DNA of 64,000 bases from positions 1,860,001 to 1,924,000 of the forward strand of contig NZ_LT906434.1 of the NCBI RefSeq assembly GCF_900187305.1, read 5' to 3'. The notes beneath the pieces were generated by a model, which worked only from the letters and a program-made list of their open reading frames with translations, did not search any database and was not told the DNA's origin. Below are positions 38,599-46,916 of this stretch, in pieces. Numbering within the stretch: position 1 is the stretch's first letter; each line of letters starts with the position of its first letter. The translations under genes and the position numbers were made by a program. Source of the DNA: Neisseria zoodegmatis (GTDB taxonomy: Bacteria > Pseudomonadota > Gammaproteobacteria > Burkholderiales > Neisseriaceae).

Positions 38599-38803
38599 AA
38601 CAAGTATTTTCTTACCCCCTTTTTTAGCAAAACTTTTATTGAAAAAGCGGCAGCATAAAACCGTATTCCTACCCTATTTTTTTCAGCGCCCTCCAAGTCC
38701 TAAATATAGCGAACTATGCGAACGGCTTTTGATCTCAAACAAATCATCGGCTAAAGAGACGAGGCCGTCTGAAAGCCGCGGTTCTTTTCAGACGGCCTTT
38801 TCG
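38599..38803 (+). ncRNA. Candidate FNR-activated small RNA
   Basis: No protein-coding frame. If the FNR-like box is class II, transcription would start near 38599. The stretch then holds C-rich tracts in U-rich context: CTTACCCCCTTTTTTAGC (38611-38628), TTCCTACCCTATTTTTTT (38666-38683) and GCCCTCC (about 38688-38694). These could pair with ribosome-binding sites, as in FnrS-type RNAs. A DUS hairpin with TTTT (38762-38801) could end it. Boundaries are guesses. Neisseria has such an RNA (AniS/FnrS); identity was not established. Confidence 0.4.
38762..38801. terminator. Inverted DUS hairpin with T-tract
   Basis: AGGCCGTCTGAAA and complement with an eleven-base loop, followed by TTTT. No protein gene reads into it on the plus strand, which is one reason to suspect an RNA gene upstream. 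Confidence 0.7.
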
Positions 38804-38880
38804 GTAGAATAAATAAGCATTTTTATCTCAACACCATATTCACATTATGCTTCCCGTTTAAACACAAAAAGGATACCGAT

Positions 38881-40350
38881 ATGGACAACAAACTCGGCTT
38901 CAAACCGATACCCGCTGCCATTGCAGTAGGTTTGGCCTTATTGATTTGGTTCGTGATTCCCGTACCCGAGGGCGTAACGCCCCAAGCATGGCATCTGCTG
39001 GCGATGTTTGTCGGCGTGATTGCCGCCATTATCGGCAAAGCCATGCCGATCGGCGCACTTTCGATGGTGGCGATTATGCTGGTGGCCGTTACCGGCGTTA
39101 CCGCCGAAAAGCCCGCCGATGCCATTAAAGATGCCTTGAGCAGTTTCGCCAGCCCTCTGATTTGGCTGATCGGCGTGTCCATCATGATTTCGCGCGGCAT
39201 CCTGAAAACCGGCTTGGGCGCGCGTATCGGTTATCTGTTTATTTCCCTGTTCGGCAAAAAAACCTTGGGCATCGGTTACAGCTTGGCCTTGTCGGAGCTG
39301 CTGCTCGCCCCCGTTACGCCGAGCAACACCGCACGCGGCGGCGGCATCATCCACCCCGTGATGAAAGCGATTGCCTCCAGCTACGATTCCGACCCTGAAA
39401 AAGGCACGCAAGGCCGCATCGGTAAATATCTGGCGCTGGTGAACTACCACAGCAATCCCATCAGCTCCGCCATGTTTATCACCGCCACCGCGCCCAACCC
39501 GCTGGTGGTCGATATCGTTGCCAAAGCCACCAACTCCGACATTCACCTCACTTGGGGCACTTGGGCGCTGGCCATGCTGCTGCCCGGCTTGGCCGCCATG
39601 TTTTTGATGCCGTTGGTGCTCTATTTCATCTATCCGCCCGAAATCAAAGAAACGCCGAACGCCGCCCAGTTTGCCAAAGAGCGGCTGAAAGAATTGGGTA
39701 AAATGAACCGCGGCGAAAAAATCATGCTGGGCATTTTCGCGCTGCTGCTGATCTTGTGGGCGGGCGTGCCTGCCATGCTGTTCGGCAGCGGTTGGAAAGT
39801 CGATGCCACCACCACCGCCTTTATCGGCCTTTCCCTGCTGTTGCTTTCCGGCGTGCTTTCTTGGGACGACATTCTCAAAGAAAAAAGTGCGTGGGACACC
39901 GTAACTTGGTTCGCCGCACTCGTGATGATGGCCACTTTCTTGAATAAACTCGGCCTGATCGCATGGTTTTCCGGCGTATTGGAAAACAGCATCGAACATC
40001 TCGGTTTGGGCTGGGTGGGTGCATCGGCACTGTTATTGCTGGCCTATATGTACGCGCACTATATGTTTGCCAGCACCACCGCCCACATCACCGCCATGCT
40101 CGGCGCTTTCTACGCCGCCGGTATCGCCTTGGGTGCGCCGCCCATGCTGTTCGCCCTGTTGATGGCCGCCGCCTCCAGCATCATGATGACGCTTACCCAC
40201 TACGCCACCGGCACGTCGCCCGTGATTTTCGGTTCGGGCTACACCACACTCAGCGAGTGGTGGAAAGCCGGCTTCGTGATGAGCGTCGTCAACCTGCTGG
40301 TATTCATTTTTATCGGCGGCGTTTGGTGGAAAGTTTTAGGTTATTGGTAA
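38881..40350 (+). CDS. DASS/SLC13-family anion transporter
   Basis: 489 residues, about 12-14 transmembrane helices, inner membrane. Resembles the YbhI/SodiT1 (2-oxoglutarate/malate, citrate) branch of divalent anion:Na+ symporters. Family features: LLAPVTPSNTARGGGIIHPV (about 140-160), containing the substrate-binding SNT motif, and TLTHYATGTSPVIFGSGY (about 440-458), its second-repeat counterpart. The exact substrate (dicarboxylate, citrate) is not resolved. Start after AAAAGGATACCGAT. Single gene ending at a DUS hairpin. Confidence 0.87.
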   Translation: MDNKLGFKPIPAAIAVGLALLIWFVIPVPEGVTPQAWHLLAMFVGVIAAIIGKAMPIGALSMVAIMLVAVTGVTAEKPADAIKDALSSFASPLIWLIGVSIMISRGILKTGLGARIGYLFISLFGKKTLGIGYSLALSELLLAPVTPSNTARGGGIIHPVMKAIASSYDSDPEKGTQGRIGKYLALVNYHSNPISSAMFITATAPNPLVVDIVAKATNSDIHLTWGTWALAMLLPGLAAMFLMPLVLYFIYPPEIKETPNAAQFAKERLKELGKMNRGEKIMLGIFALLLILWAGVPAMLFGSGWKVDATTTAFIGLSLLLLSGVLSWDDILKEKSAWDTVTWFAALVMMATFLNKLGLIAWFSGVLENSIEHLGLGWVGASALLLLAYMYAHYMFASTTAHITAMLGAFYAAGIALGAPPMLFALLMAAASSIMMTLTHYATGTSPVIFGSGYTTLSEWWKAGFVMSVVNLLVFIFIGGVWWKVLGYW

Positions 40351-40368
40351 CATAGTGTTTATGTTAAT

Positions 40369-40396
40369 GAGGCCGTCTGAAATTTCAGACGGCCTC
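40369..40396. terminator. Inverted DUS terminator after the DASS transporter
   Basis: GAGGCCGTCTGAAA and its complement with no loop bases to spare. Confidence 0.8.
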
Positions 40397-40404
40397 AATG
40401 TAAT

Positions 40405-40514
40405 GTAGGGCGGGCATCCTTGCCCGCCGTTCACTTGTACGAGCTTGTACCACTTGCCATCTTGAGTTTTTTGCTCTGCCGAGAGTAGACGGCGGGCAAG
40501 GATGCCCGCCCTAC
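40405..40514. repeat. REP doublet downstream of the RAYT gene
   Basis: A 26-bp unit beginning GTAGGGCGGGCATCCTTGCC (40405-40430) and its exact inverse (40489-40514). Each contains the palindrome GGCGGGCA-TCCT-TGCCCGCC. Ends three bases before the RAYT stop codon. Confidence 0.85.
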
Positions 40515-40517
40515 GGC

Positions 40518-41054
40518 TTAATCGTGATATAAATTTTGAATTTCAGACGGCATATTGCCACCCCAAGCCGCATCGAATAAGCCTAAAGCCACGTCATGAC
40601 GAAACGAAGAATAAGGCCAGTTGCACACTTTCTCGGTATGACCGTGCTTCACAGGGTTGTAATAAATGTAATGAATATGGTTTTCCAAATCCCGCTCGTT
40701 TCGGATGGCATGTTCCCAAAAACGGCTTTGCCAAATCCCGCTTTCCCGCTTATTGGATTGGGCCGTATTGGGCGAACGGATTTCTTCGGGCAACCGTTTG
40801 CTGAAGTTGATTTTCAGATTTTGAATGCGCCGTGAAAAATCACGGTCATGTTCGGGCAAGCGCATAATGCAATGAAAGTGGTCGGGCAAAATGCAGACGG
40901 CCACGGTTTCAAACGGCAAATGGCGCAGCGTTTCACGGTAGGCCGTCCGAAATTCGTCGATATAGCGGATAAGATAATCCTTTGAACGATCGTTCAGATT
41001 CACCGTGAAAAAATACATACCGCCCGGCACATAATGGCGGCGGAAATTGGGCAT
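40518..41054 (-). CDS. REP-associated tyrosine transposase (RAYT)
   Basis: 178 residues from ATG 41054 (AAGGAAAACGT upstream), Y1/HUH transposase_17 family. Nicks and moves short palindromic REP elements. Motifs: GGMYFFTVNL, the HUH site PDHFHCIMRLP (about 55-65), IWQSRFWEHAIRNERDLENH, and the catalytic tyrosine region IHYIYYNPVKHG (about 128-139). REP doublets flank it on both sides, the organisation expected for a RAYT and its substrate. Appears intact. Confidence 0.9.
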   Translation of the reverse strand: MPNFRRHYVPGGMYFFTVNLNDRSKDYLIRYIDEFRTAYRETLRHLPFETVAVCILPDHFHCIMRLPEHDRDFSRRIQNLKINFSKRLPEEIRSPNTAQSNKRESGIWQSRFWEHAIRNERDLENHIHYIYYNPVKHGHTEKVCNWPYSSFRHDVALGLFDAAWGGNMPSEIQNLYHD

Positions 41055-41099
41055 GACGTTTTCCTTTTTTGTGTTTTGTTTATTGGCTCTTACCATTTT

Positions 41100-41199
41100 G
41101 TAGGGCGGGCATCCCTGCCCGCCGTTTGACCAAGATACTGTTATCACCTTATGTTGTCTTGCTCCCCGCGCAAGCGGCGGGCAGGGATACCCCCCCTAC
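41100..41199. repeat. REP doublet upstream of the RAYT gene
   Basis: GTAGGGCGGGCATCCCTGCC-type unit (41100-41125) and an inverted, slightly degenerate copy (41174-41199). Same family as 40405-40514. Confidence 0.85.
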
Positions 41200-41298
41200 A
41201 TATATATGGTATCAGGCCATCTATGGTTTTAGTGTAAAAAGTAATTTTATGGGAATCTAATTTATTTCAATATGATGGGAGCTATTAGAATTAGCTAA

Positions 41299-42285
41299 TT
41301 ACTCGCCCTCGCATCCATACATATCTGAAGATTTAGGATAAATATCTTCTAATAAAGTGTGAATAGATTCAACCTCATCAATATATGATTGATCTGGATT
41401 ATAATGCTTAATACTTTCTCTCCTAGCTGTATAGAAACAATGATACTTATTTTGAGTATTACTGTATTCTTTTTCATATACCTGATTGTATTTGCCAATT
41501 AAAATATTAGCACCTTTTTTTATGCTATCCTCATCAGATAAGTATGTCTCTGAAGTTACCTGCATAATACCGGATGTTTTAATTTTTCCAGTCCAAAAAA
41601 ATAATCTTTCTATAAGCCTGTGTAATCTGTGCCTGTTGAAGTTTTCATAAATTAAAATCGAATAGATTAATGCCTTTTGTTTTTCAACAAACATCTCTTC
41701 CAAACCAATCCCAATTGCTTCGTCAATAACAGAACCATATTTACAAGAAAAATGATTGTGCATATGTTTTATATAATTTATTTTTCTACTGTCATTTGAA
41801 GATAACATTGAGATATTATTAATAACTTTATATACATAACCAATTATTGCAAACCATAATGCTGTCGTAATCTCTTGTTCGGTTGGTAATGGGAAATACC
41901 TTTTTTCAATAAAATTTTTGTAAACTACGTATGCTAAGAGTATAGAAATAAGAGCTATCAGGATGTGTTTTGCCCAATTTGTGATTTTTGATCTTTCGAT
42001 AAGAAAGATAAAAATAAATCTTATTAAAAAATAAAACATTACTGTAAGATAAATGTTTTTTGTCAAATAAAAAAGATTTAATTGATTTAGAATAATTGAT
42101 AATATTAATATGAAAATGACAGGAGTAAAAGAGCGATATAACATATTAAATATTGGTTTTTCCTCACTTTCATTAAATGACAATTGATAATATCCAAATT
42201 TTGTTGAACTTCTACCAAACCAATTTACCATGAAAAATAATAAAAAAGAAAAGAATAAATTAAACAATATGTTATTCATATGCAT
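41299..42285 (-). CDS. AT-rich multispanning membrane protein with a lysozyme-like C-terminal domain
   Basis: 328 residues, not recognised as a named family. Base composition is far more AT-rich than its neighbours, suggesting transfer. Four strong hydrophobic segments (about 5-22, 52-72, 77-97, 106-124) and a weaker fifth (139-157). The soluble C-terminus has the order of motifs seen in lytic transglycosylases: a glutamate in SILIYENFNRHR (about 213), then SGIMQVTSE (about 240), and HYNPDQSYIDEV (about 301). That suggests a lysozyme-like fold, perhaps active on peptidoglycan. Topology is ambiguous: the positive-inside rule with five helices would put this domain in the cytoplasm. It sits between a RAYT and mfd. 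Confidence 0.6.
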   Translation of the reverse strand: MHMNNILFNLFFSFLLFFMVNWFGRSSTKFGYYQLSFNESEEKPIFNMLYRSFTPVIFILILSIILNQLNLFYLTKNIYLTVMFYFLIRFIFIFLIERSKITNWAKHILIALISILLAYVVYKNFIEKRYFPLPTEQEITTALWFAIIGYVYKVINNISMLSSNDSRKINYIKHMHNHFSCKYGSVIDEAIGIGLEEMFVEKQKALIYSILIYENFNRHRLHRLIERLFFWTGKIKTSGIMQVTSETYLSDEDSIKKGANILIGKYNQVYEKEYSNTQNKYHCFYTARRESIKHYNPDQSYIDEVESIHTLLEDIYPKSSDMYGCEGE

Positions 42286-42352
42286 ACTCTAATATTCAAA
42301 ACTTATACGAATTTGAGTTTAAAGAAAATAATTAAACAAAAATACATTTCCT

Positions 42353-45300
42353 CTATCTTTTCCCCAACTTCTTCAAAACCGTCTTCACCGTTTGAATCCG
42401 TGTTTCCACATCTTCCATCACCGCGCTTACGCGTAATTTGTCCGCGCCGGCCATGCGGTAGTTTTTGTTGCTTTGCATCAGCAGGATAATCTGCGCGGGG
42501 TCGATGTTGTGGTGTTTGCCGAAGGTGAGGGTAACTGCTTCGGCGGTGGCATCGATTGCGTCTATGCCCATTTCTTTGGCAATCAGGCGGATGCGGTGGC
42601 TTTCTATCAGGGTTTTGACGGGTTGTTCGGGCAGGCCGAAGCGGTCGACGAGTTCTTCGTGCACGGTGTTGATTTGGGCTTCGGTTTCGCAGGTGGCGAG
42701 ACGTTTGTATAAAACGAGGCGCTCGTGGATGTCGGGGCAGTAGCTTTCGGGCAAGAGCGCGGGGCTGTGCAGTTTGATTTCGGTGGTTACGCCCAGCGGT
42801 GCGTCGAGGTCGGGCTGTCGGCCTTTTTTGAGGTCGCGCACGGCTTGTTTGAGCATTTCGGTGTAGAGGGTAAAGCCGACCTGCATCATTTCGCCGCTTT
42901 GCCCCTCGCCGAGGATTTCGCCTGCGCCGCGGATTTCCAAATCCTGCATGGCCAGCGTGAAGCCTGCGCCGAGTTCGTCGGCGGCGGAAATGGCATCGAG
43001 GCGTTTTTCGGCATCTTTGGTGATGTATTCGGGCGTAAGCAGGTAGGCGTAGGCTTGGTGGTGGCTGCGGCCGACGCGCCCGCGCAATTGGTGCAGTTGG
43101 GCGAGGCCGAATTTGTCGGCGCGGTTGATGATGATGGTGTTGGCGTTGGGGATGTCGATGCCGGTTTCGATGATGGTGGAACACAGCAGCAGGTTGAAGC
43201 GTTGTTGCAGGAAGTCGCGCATCACTTGTTCGAGTTCGCGCTCGCGCAATTGGCCGTGGGCGACACCGATGCGGGCTTCGGGCAGCAACTCTTGCAGGCG
43301 TTCGCGCATGTTTTCGATGGTTTCGACTTCGTTGTGCAAAAAGAATACTTGCCCGCCGCGTTTGAGTTCGCGCAGCACGGCTTCGCGCACGCTGGCTTCG
43401 CTGAAGGGTTTGACGAAGGTTTTAACGGCCAAACGGCGGCTGGGCGCGGTGGTGATGAGCGAGAAATCGCGCAAGCCTTCGAGCGCCATGCTGAGGGTGC
43501 GCGGAATGGGGGTGGCGGTGAGGGTGAGGATATCGACGTTGGCGCGCAGGCGTTTGAGTTGCTCTTTTTGGCGCACGCCGAAGCGGTGTTCTTCGTCGAT
43601 GATGACTAAGCCTAAGTTTTTGAATTGAATATCGTCTTGCACGAGTTTGTGCGTGCCGATAACGATATCGACGGTGCCGTCGGCCATGCCGGCAAGCGTG
43701 GCTTTGGTTTCTTTGCTGCTGTTGAAGCGGGAAAGCTGGGCGACTTTAACGGGGAAATCGGCGAAGCGGTCGCTGAAATTTTGTGCGTGTTGTTCGACTA
43801 ACAGCGTGGTGGGGGCGAGCACGGCCACTTGTTTGCCGCCCATTACGGCCACGAAGGCGGCGCGCAGGGCGACTTCGGTTTTGCCGAAGCCGACATCGCC
43901 GCACACGAGCCTGTCCATCGGTTTGCCTTGGGTGAGGTCTTTGAGTACGGCGGCGATGGCGGCGGCTTGGTCTTCGGTTTCTTCGTAGCCGAAGCCGTCT
44001 GAAAAGGCTTGGTAGTCCAATTCGTTAAACTGGAATTTAAAGCCTTCTTGTGCGGCACGTTGGGCGTAGAGATTGAGCAGTTCGGCGGCGGTGTCGCGGG
44101 CTTTTTCGGCGGCTTTGCGTTTGGCTTTGCTCCACGCGGCGGTGCCCAAGCGGTGCAGTTGCACGTTTTCATAGGCATGGCCGGAATAGCGGCTGATCAG
44201 GTGCAGCTGCGACACGGGCACATAAAGCTGGGCTTCGTTGGCGTATTCGAGCAGCATCATTTCGGTGCTGCCTTCACCCAAATCCATGCTGACCAAGCCC
44301 ATATAGCGGCCGATGCCGTGCTCTTCGTGTACCACGGGGTCGCCGATGTTGATTTCGGCCAAATCGCGCAAAAGGCCGTCTGAAACTTGGGCGTGTTTCT
44401 TTCGGCGTGCGGTGCGGCTGCGGGCGACGTATTGGTAGAGGTCGGATTCGGTGATGACGGCGAGGCCGGTTGTAGGCCGCGATATTTGTGCCGATTGTGT
44501 TTTGTCGGATTCGAGAATCCGACCTACTTCGTCCGGTTCGTGTGTCTGACCAACATTTTCAGACAGGCTACCTGAAAGGCCGTCTGAAAGATGGGCTGCC
44601 GTAGGTCGGATACTTGTATCCGACATTTGCGCTGATTGTGTTTTGTCGGATTCAAGAATCCGACCTACGGGTTCGGCCGATTCGGAAACACCGCCCGCGT
44701 TTTCAGACGGCAGCTGAAACCCATAAGCCAACTGCGTTACGGCAATGCACAGCGGCGCATCGCTGTTTAAAAATGCCTGCCAGCCGTCCACACTTTTCGG
44801 TTTCAAACCGTGTTGAGCAAAAAAGCCGAGCATGGTTTCGCGGCGGCCTGCGCTTTCGGCACACAACAGAATTCTGCCCTCAAAGGCCGTCTGAAAGCCG
44901 TGCAGGGCGGCGAGCGGGGTTTCGGATTGGCGGTTCACGGCCACATCGGGCAATTGGTGCTGCTTGCCGTGAAAGTCGGGCAGGATTTGCGGATAAGGTT
45001 TCAGACGGCCTGCAAACTGGTCTTCGCTGAGATACAAATGCTGTGGATGCAAAGGCGGGTAAGCATCATCGCCCTGCGCCATCGCATAACGGGTTTTCAC
45101 GTCCGCCCAAAAGCGCGCAGCTTCGGCGCGCACGTCGCCGAGACACACGACAACGGCTTCTTCGCCGATATAGTCGAACAATGTGGCGCATTCATTTTCA
45201 AAAAACAGCGGCAGATAATATTCCACGCCCGCACCGAAATGGCCGTTGCTCACGGCTTTGTACACGGCGGCGGCGTTGTAGTCGCCCTCGATTTCTTCGC

Positions 45301-45979
45301 GGAAACGGCTGCGGAAGATTTTTTGCGCGTCGTCATCGGTGGGGAACTCGTGCGCGGGCAGCAGGCGGATTTCGCTTACCGGAGCAAGCGTGCGCTGGGT
45401 GTCGGGGTCGAAAGTTTTGATGCTGTCGATTTCATCGTCGAACATATCGAGGCGGTACGGCAATTCCGCGCCCATCGGAAAAATATCCAAAATGCCGCCG
45501 CGCACGGCAAATTCGCCGGCGGCAATCACGTTGGAAACATTGCTGTAACCGGCCTCCACCAAGTTTTCACGCAACGCGTCGATATCGAGCGTTTGCCCCG
45601 TTTTCAGCCAAAACGTGCGCCCGAGCAGAAACGACACCGGTGCGAGCTTCTGCATGGCGGTGGCCACCGGCACCACCAACACGTCGGCCTGCCCGTTTTT
45701 CATCTGCCACAAGGCAGAAAGCCGCTCCGAAACCAAATCCTGATGCGGCGAAAAACGTTCGTAGGGCAGCGTTTCCCAATCGGGCAGAAACACCGCATTA
45801 TCCTGCGGGCGGAAAAACTGCCACGCGGTTTGCAGCCGCAAAGCCTGCTCCACATCTTGCGTGAGAATGATTTTTACAGGTTGTTCAGGCAGGCATTCGG
45901 TAAGCATCAAAGGCAGGCTGCCGCGCGAAAGGCCGAGCCAGCGGGATTTTTGGGCGGGGGTGGGGATAGGATGGTTCAT
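42353..45979 (-). CDS. mfd: Transcription-repair coupling factor
   Basis: Displaces stalled RNA polymerase and recruits UvrA. 1208 residues against 1148 in E. coli. UvrB-like N-terminus (LPDWETLPYERFSPHQD), polymerase-interaction domain (IGDPVVHEEHGIGRYMGLVS), helicase motifs GDVGFGKTEVALRAAF, VDIVIGTHKLVQ, DEEHRFGVRQKE, and TATPIPRTLSMAL, then a C-terminal TRCF domain. About residues 421-498 are an inserted linker built from a 43-bp repeat (twice) and DUS copies, in frame. Otherwise intact. Confidence 0.96.
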   Translation of the reverse strand: MNHPIPTPAQKSRWLGLSRGSLPLMLTECLPEQPVKIILTQDVEQALRLQTAWQFFRPQDNAVFLPDWETLPYERFSPHQDLVSERLSALWQMKNGQADVLVVPVATAMQKLAPVSFLLGRTFWLKTGQTLDIDALRENLVEAGYSNVSNVIAAGEFAVRGGILDIFPMGAELPYRLDMFDDEIDSIKTFDPDTQRTLAPVSEIRLLPAHEFPTDDDAQKIFRSRFREEIEGDYNAAAVYKAVSNGHFGAGVEYYLPLFFENECATLFDYIGEEAVVVCLGDVRAEAARFWADVKTRYAMAQGDDAYPPLHPQHLYLSEDQFAGRLKPYPQILPDFHGKQHQLPDVAVNRQSETPLAALHGFQTAFEGRILLCAESAGRRETMLGFFAQHGLKPKSVDGWQAFLNSDAPLCIAVTQLAYGFQLPSENAGGVSESAEPVGRILESDKTQSAQMSDTSIRPTAAHLSDGLSGSLSENVGQTHEPDEVGRILESDKTQSAQISRPTTGLAVITESDLYQYVARSRTARRKKHAQVSDGLLRDLAEINIGDPVVHEEHGIGRYMGLVSMDLGEGSTEMMLLEYANEAQLYVPVSQLHLISRYSGHAYENVQLHRLGTAAWSKAKRKAAEKARDTAAELLNLYAQRAAQEGFKFQFNELDYQAFSDGFGYEETEDQAAAIAAVLKDLTQGKPMDRLVCGDVGFGKTEVALRAAFVAVMGGKQVAVLAPTTLLVEQHAQNFSDRFADFPVKVAQLSRFNSSKETKATLAGMADGTVDIVIGTHKLVQDDIQFKNLGLVIIDEEHRFGVRQKEQLKRLRANVDILTLTATPIPRTLSMALEGLRDFSLITTAPSRRLAVKTFVKPFSEASVREAVLRELKRGGQVFFLHNEVETIENMRERLQELLPEARIGVAHGQLRERELEQVMRDFLQQRFNLLLCSTIIETGIDIPNANTIIINRADKFGLAQLHQLRGRVGRSHHQAYAYLLTPEYITKDAEKRLDAISAADELGAGFTLAMQDLEIRGAGEILGEGQSGEMMQVGFTLYTEMLKQAVRDLKKGRQPDLDAPLGVTTEIKLHSPALLPESYCPDIHERLVLYKRLATCETEAQINTVHEELVDRFGLPEQPVKTLIESHRIRLIAKEMGIDAIDATAEAVTLTFGKHHNIDPAQIILLMQSNKNYRMAGADKLRVSAVMEDVETRIQTVKTVLKKLGKR
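44485..44668. repeat. Repeat cluster inside mfd: two 43-bp units plus DUS of two dialects
   Basis: Units 44485-44527 and 44626-44668 differ at three bases and each contains GTCGGATTC-N2-GAATCCGAC. A related palindrome, GTCGGATAC-TTG-TATCCGAC, is at about 44605-44624. Between them AGGCTACCTGAA (44565-44576, the Eikenella-type DUS) abuts AGGCCGTCTGAA (44577-44588). All stay in the mfd frame, repeating the peptide VGRILESDKTQSAQ. Confidence 0.85.
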
Positions 45980-45999
45980 ATCGGTATGGACAGCAGTTT

Positions 46000-46053
46000 A
46001 GGCCGTCTGAAAAAGTTTTGGCGAAACCCGCAAAACCCGTTTTCAGACGGCCT
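46000..46053. repeat. DUS-bounded repeat, copy C
   Basis: Inverse orientation relative to copy A; reversed, its core reads CGGGTTTTGCGGGTTTCGCC followed by AAAACT. Lies just upstream of mfd. Confidence 0.7.
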
Positions 46054-46249
46054 GTGTTGAAAAAAGCTTATTTTATCAGATTAAGTTAGCGCCATTCAGC
46101 GGGAAACAGCCGCAGCCCGCACCAAAATTTTCAGACGGCCTCAAAGAGAAATGACAAAAGTTTTATCAGAAAATACCTGCCAAAGAAAACGGAGCATGAT
46201 TCACAAAAAGACATAGCCGCCCCACTCTTCCCGTCCGACAGCCATTAAA

Positions 46250-46272
46250 AAACCCTGCCTGAGGCAGGGTTT
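46250..46272 (-). terminator. Hairpin terminator after the 106-residue lipoprotein gene
   Basis: AAACCCTGCC and GGCAGGGTTT with a three-base loop, followed on the minus strand by a T-tract; 11 bases past the stop. Confidence 0.88.
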
Positions 46273-46283
46273 GAAACACTGTA

Positions 46284-46604
46284 TTACTCGCACTGCATGG
46301 CTTTGGCAGTTTCGCCAAACATGTCGTTGCTTTGCTTACAAATCGTTTCTTGAGTGCTTGAGTCCGCAGCGGCGATAGACTGCTTAGTTTGCTCCAAACC
46401 TACTCTCACCTGCTCGGCAGCGGCTTTATCCGCTTTGCCCATACAGGCTTCAACACGTTTGAAATATTCTGTACAAGTAGGATGCAAATTAGCCGTGCTT
46501 TCAGCAGCAGCCGGCTCGGCAGCAGCAGGAGCAGCCTCTTTTTTCTCCGAACATGCGCTCAATCCTAAAGCGATTACGGCAAAAGCCAATAAAGTTTTAT
46601 TCAT
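46284..46604 (-). CDS. Small lipoprotein, possibly DUF5339-like
   Basis: 106 residues. Signal MNKTLLAFAVIALGLSAC with lipobox LSAC, an Ala/Pro/Glu linker, then a helical domain with four cysteines: LHPTCTEYFKRVEACMG, TQETICKQSND and the C-terminal MQCE. The spacing suggests two disulfides in the periplasm or at the surface. Similar small neisserial and pasteurellacean proteins carry DUF5339, a tentative match. Good ribosome site (AAGGAGTG). Function unknown. Confidence 0.78.
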   Translation of the reverse strand: MNKTLLAFAVIALGLSACSEKKEAAPAAAEPAAAESTANLHPTCTEYFKRVEACMGKADKAAAEQVRVGLEQTKQSIAAADSSTQETICKQSNDMFGETAKAMQCE

Positions 46605-46852
46605 TACCTACACTCCTTAAAGAGATATACATTTCGAAATAAAAACGATTGAATTCATTCTGTTTGCACAGCCAAGCATATTCAGCCATGAAGCTGCGTT
46701 TCATACATTGCCGGCTTTCACCGTGTACACACGCTTTTTTCACAACCGCAAAACGAGGCTTAAGCCGTAAGAGTGTATTAATTAGATCTAAGTTTCAGGC
46801 GCCTATATTAAATATATGAAAATCAAAAGAAAACAATTGCTGCAAAACAAAA
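46605..46852. other. AT-rich non-coding region upstream of the lipoprotein gene
   Basis: About 250 bases between a minus-strand lipoprotein and the mtnN terminator. It must hold the lipoprotein promoter; I see no convincing promoter pair, repeat or gene. Confidence 0.4.
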
Positions 46853-46893
46853 CGGATTGCCGTTGGAACCATGATTATTCCAACGGCAATCCG
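46853..46893. terminator. Long perfect hairpin after mtnN
   Basis: CGGATTGCCGTTGGAA and its exact complement with a nine-base loop, 24 bases past the mtnN stop (minus strand); a T-rich stretch follows. Not DUS-based. Confidence 0.8.
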
Positions 46894-46916
46894 CTCAATA
46901 CAATAAATAATACAGC

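Noticed and set aside
40405-42285. Prophage or integrative element
   Set aside because: One RAYT and one AT-rich gene only; no integrase, structural or replication genes.
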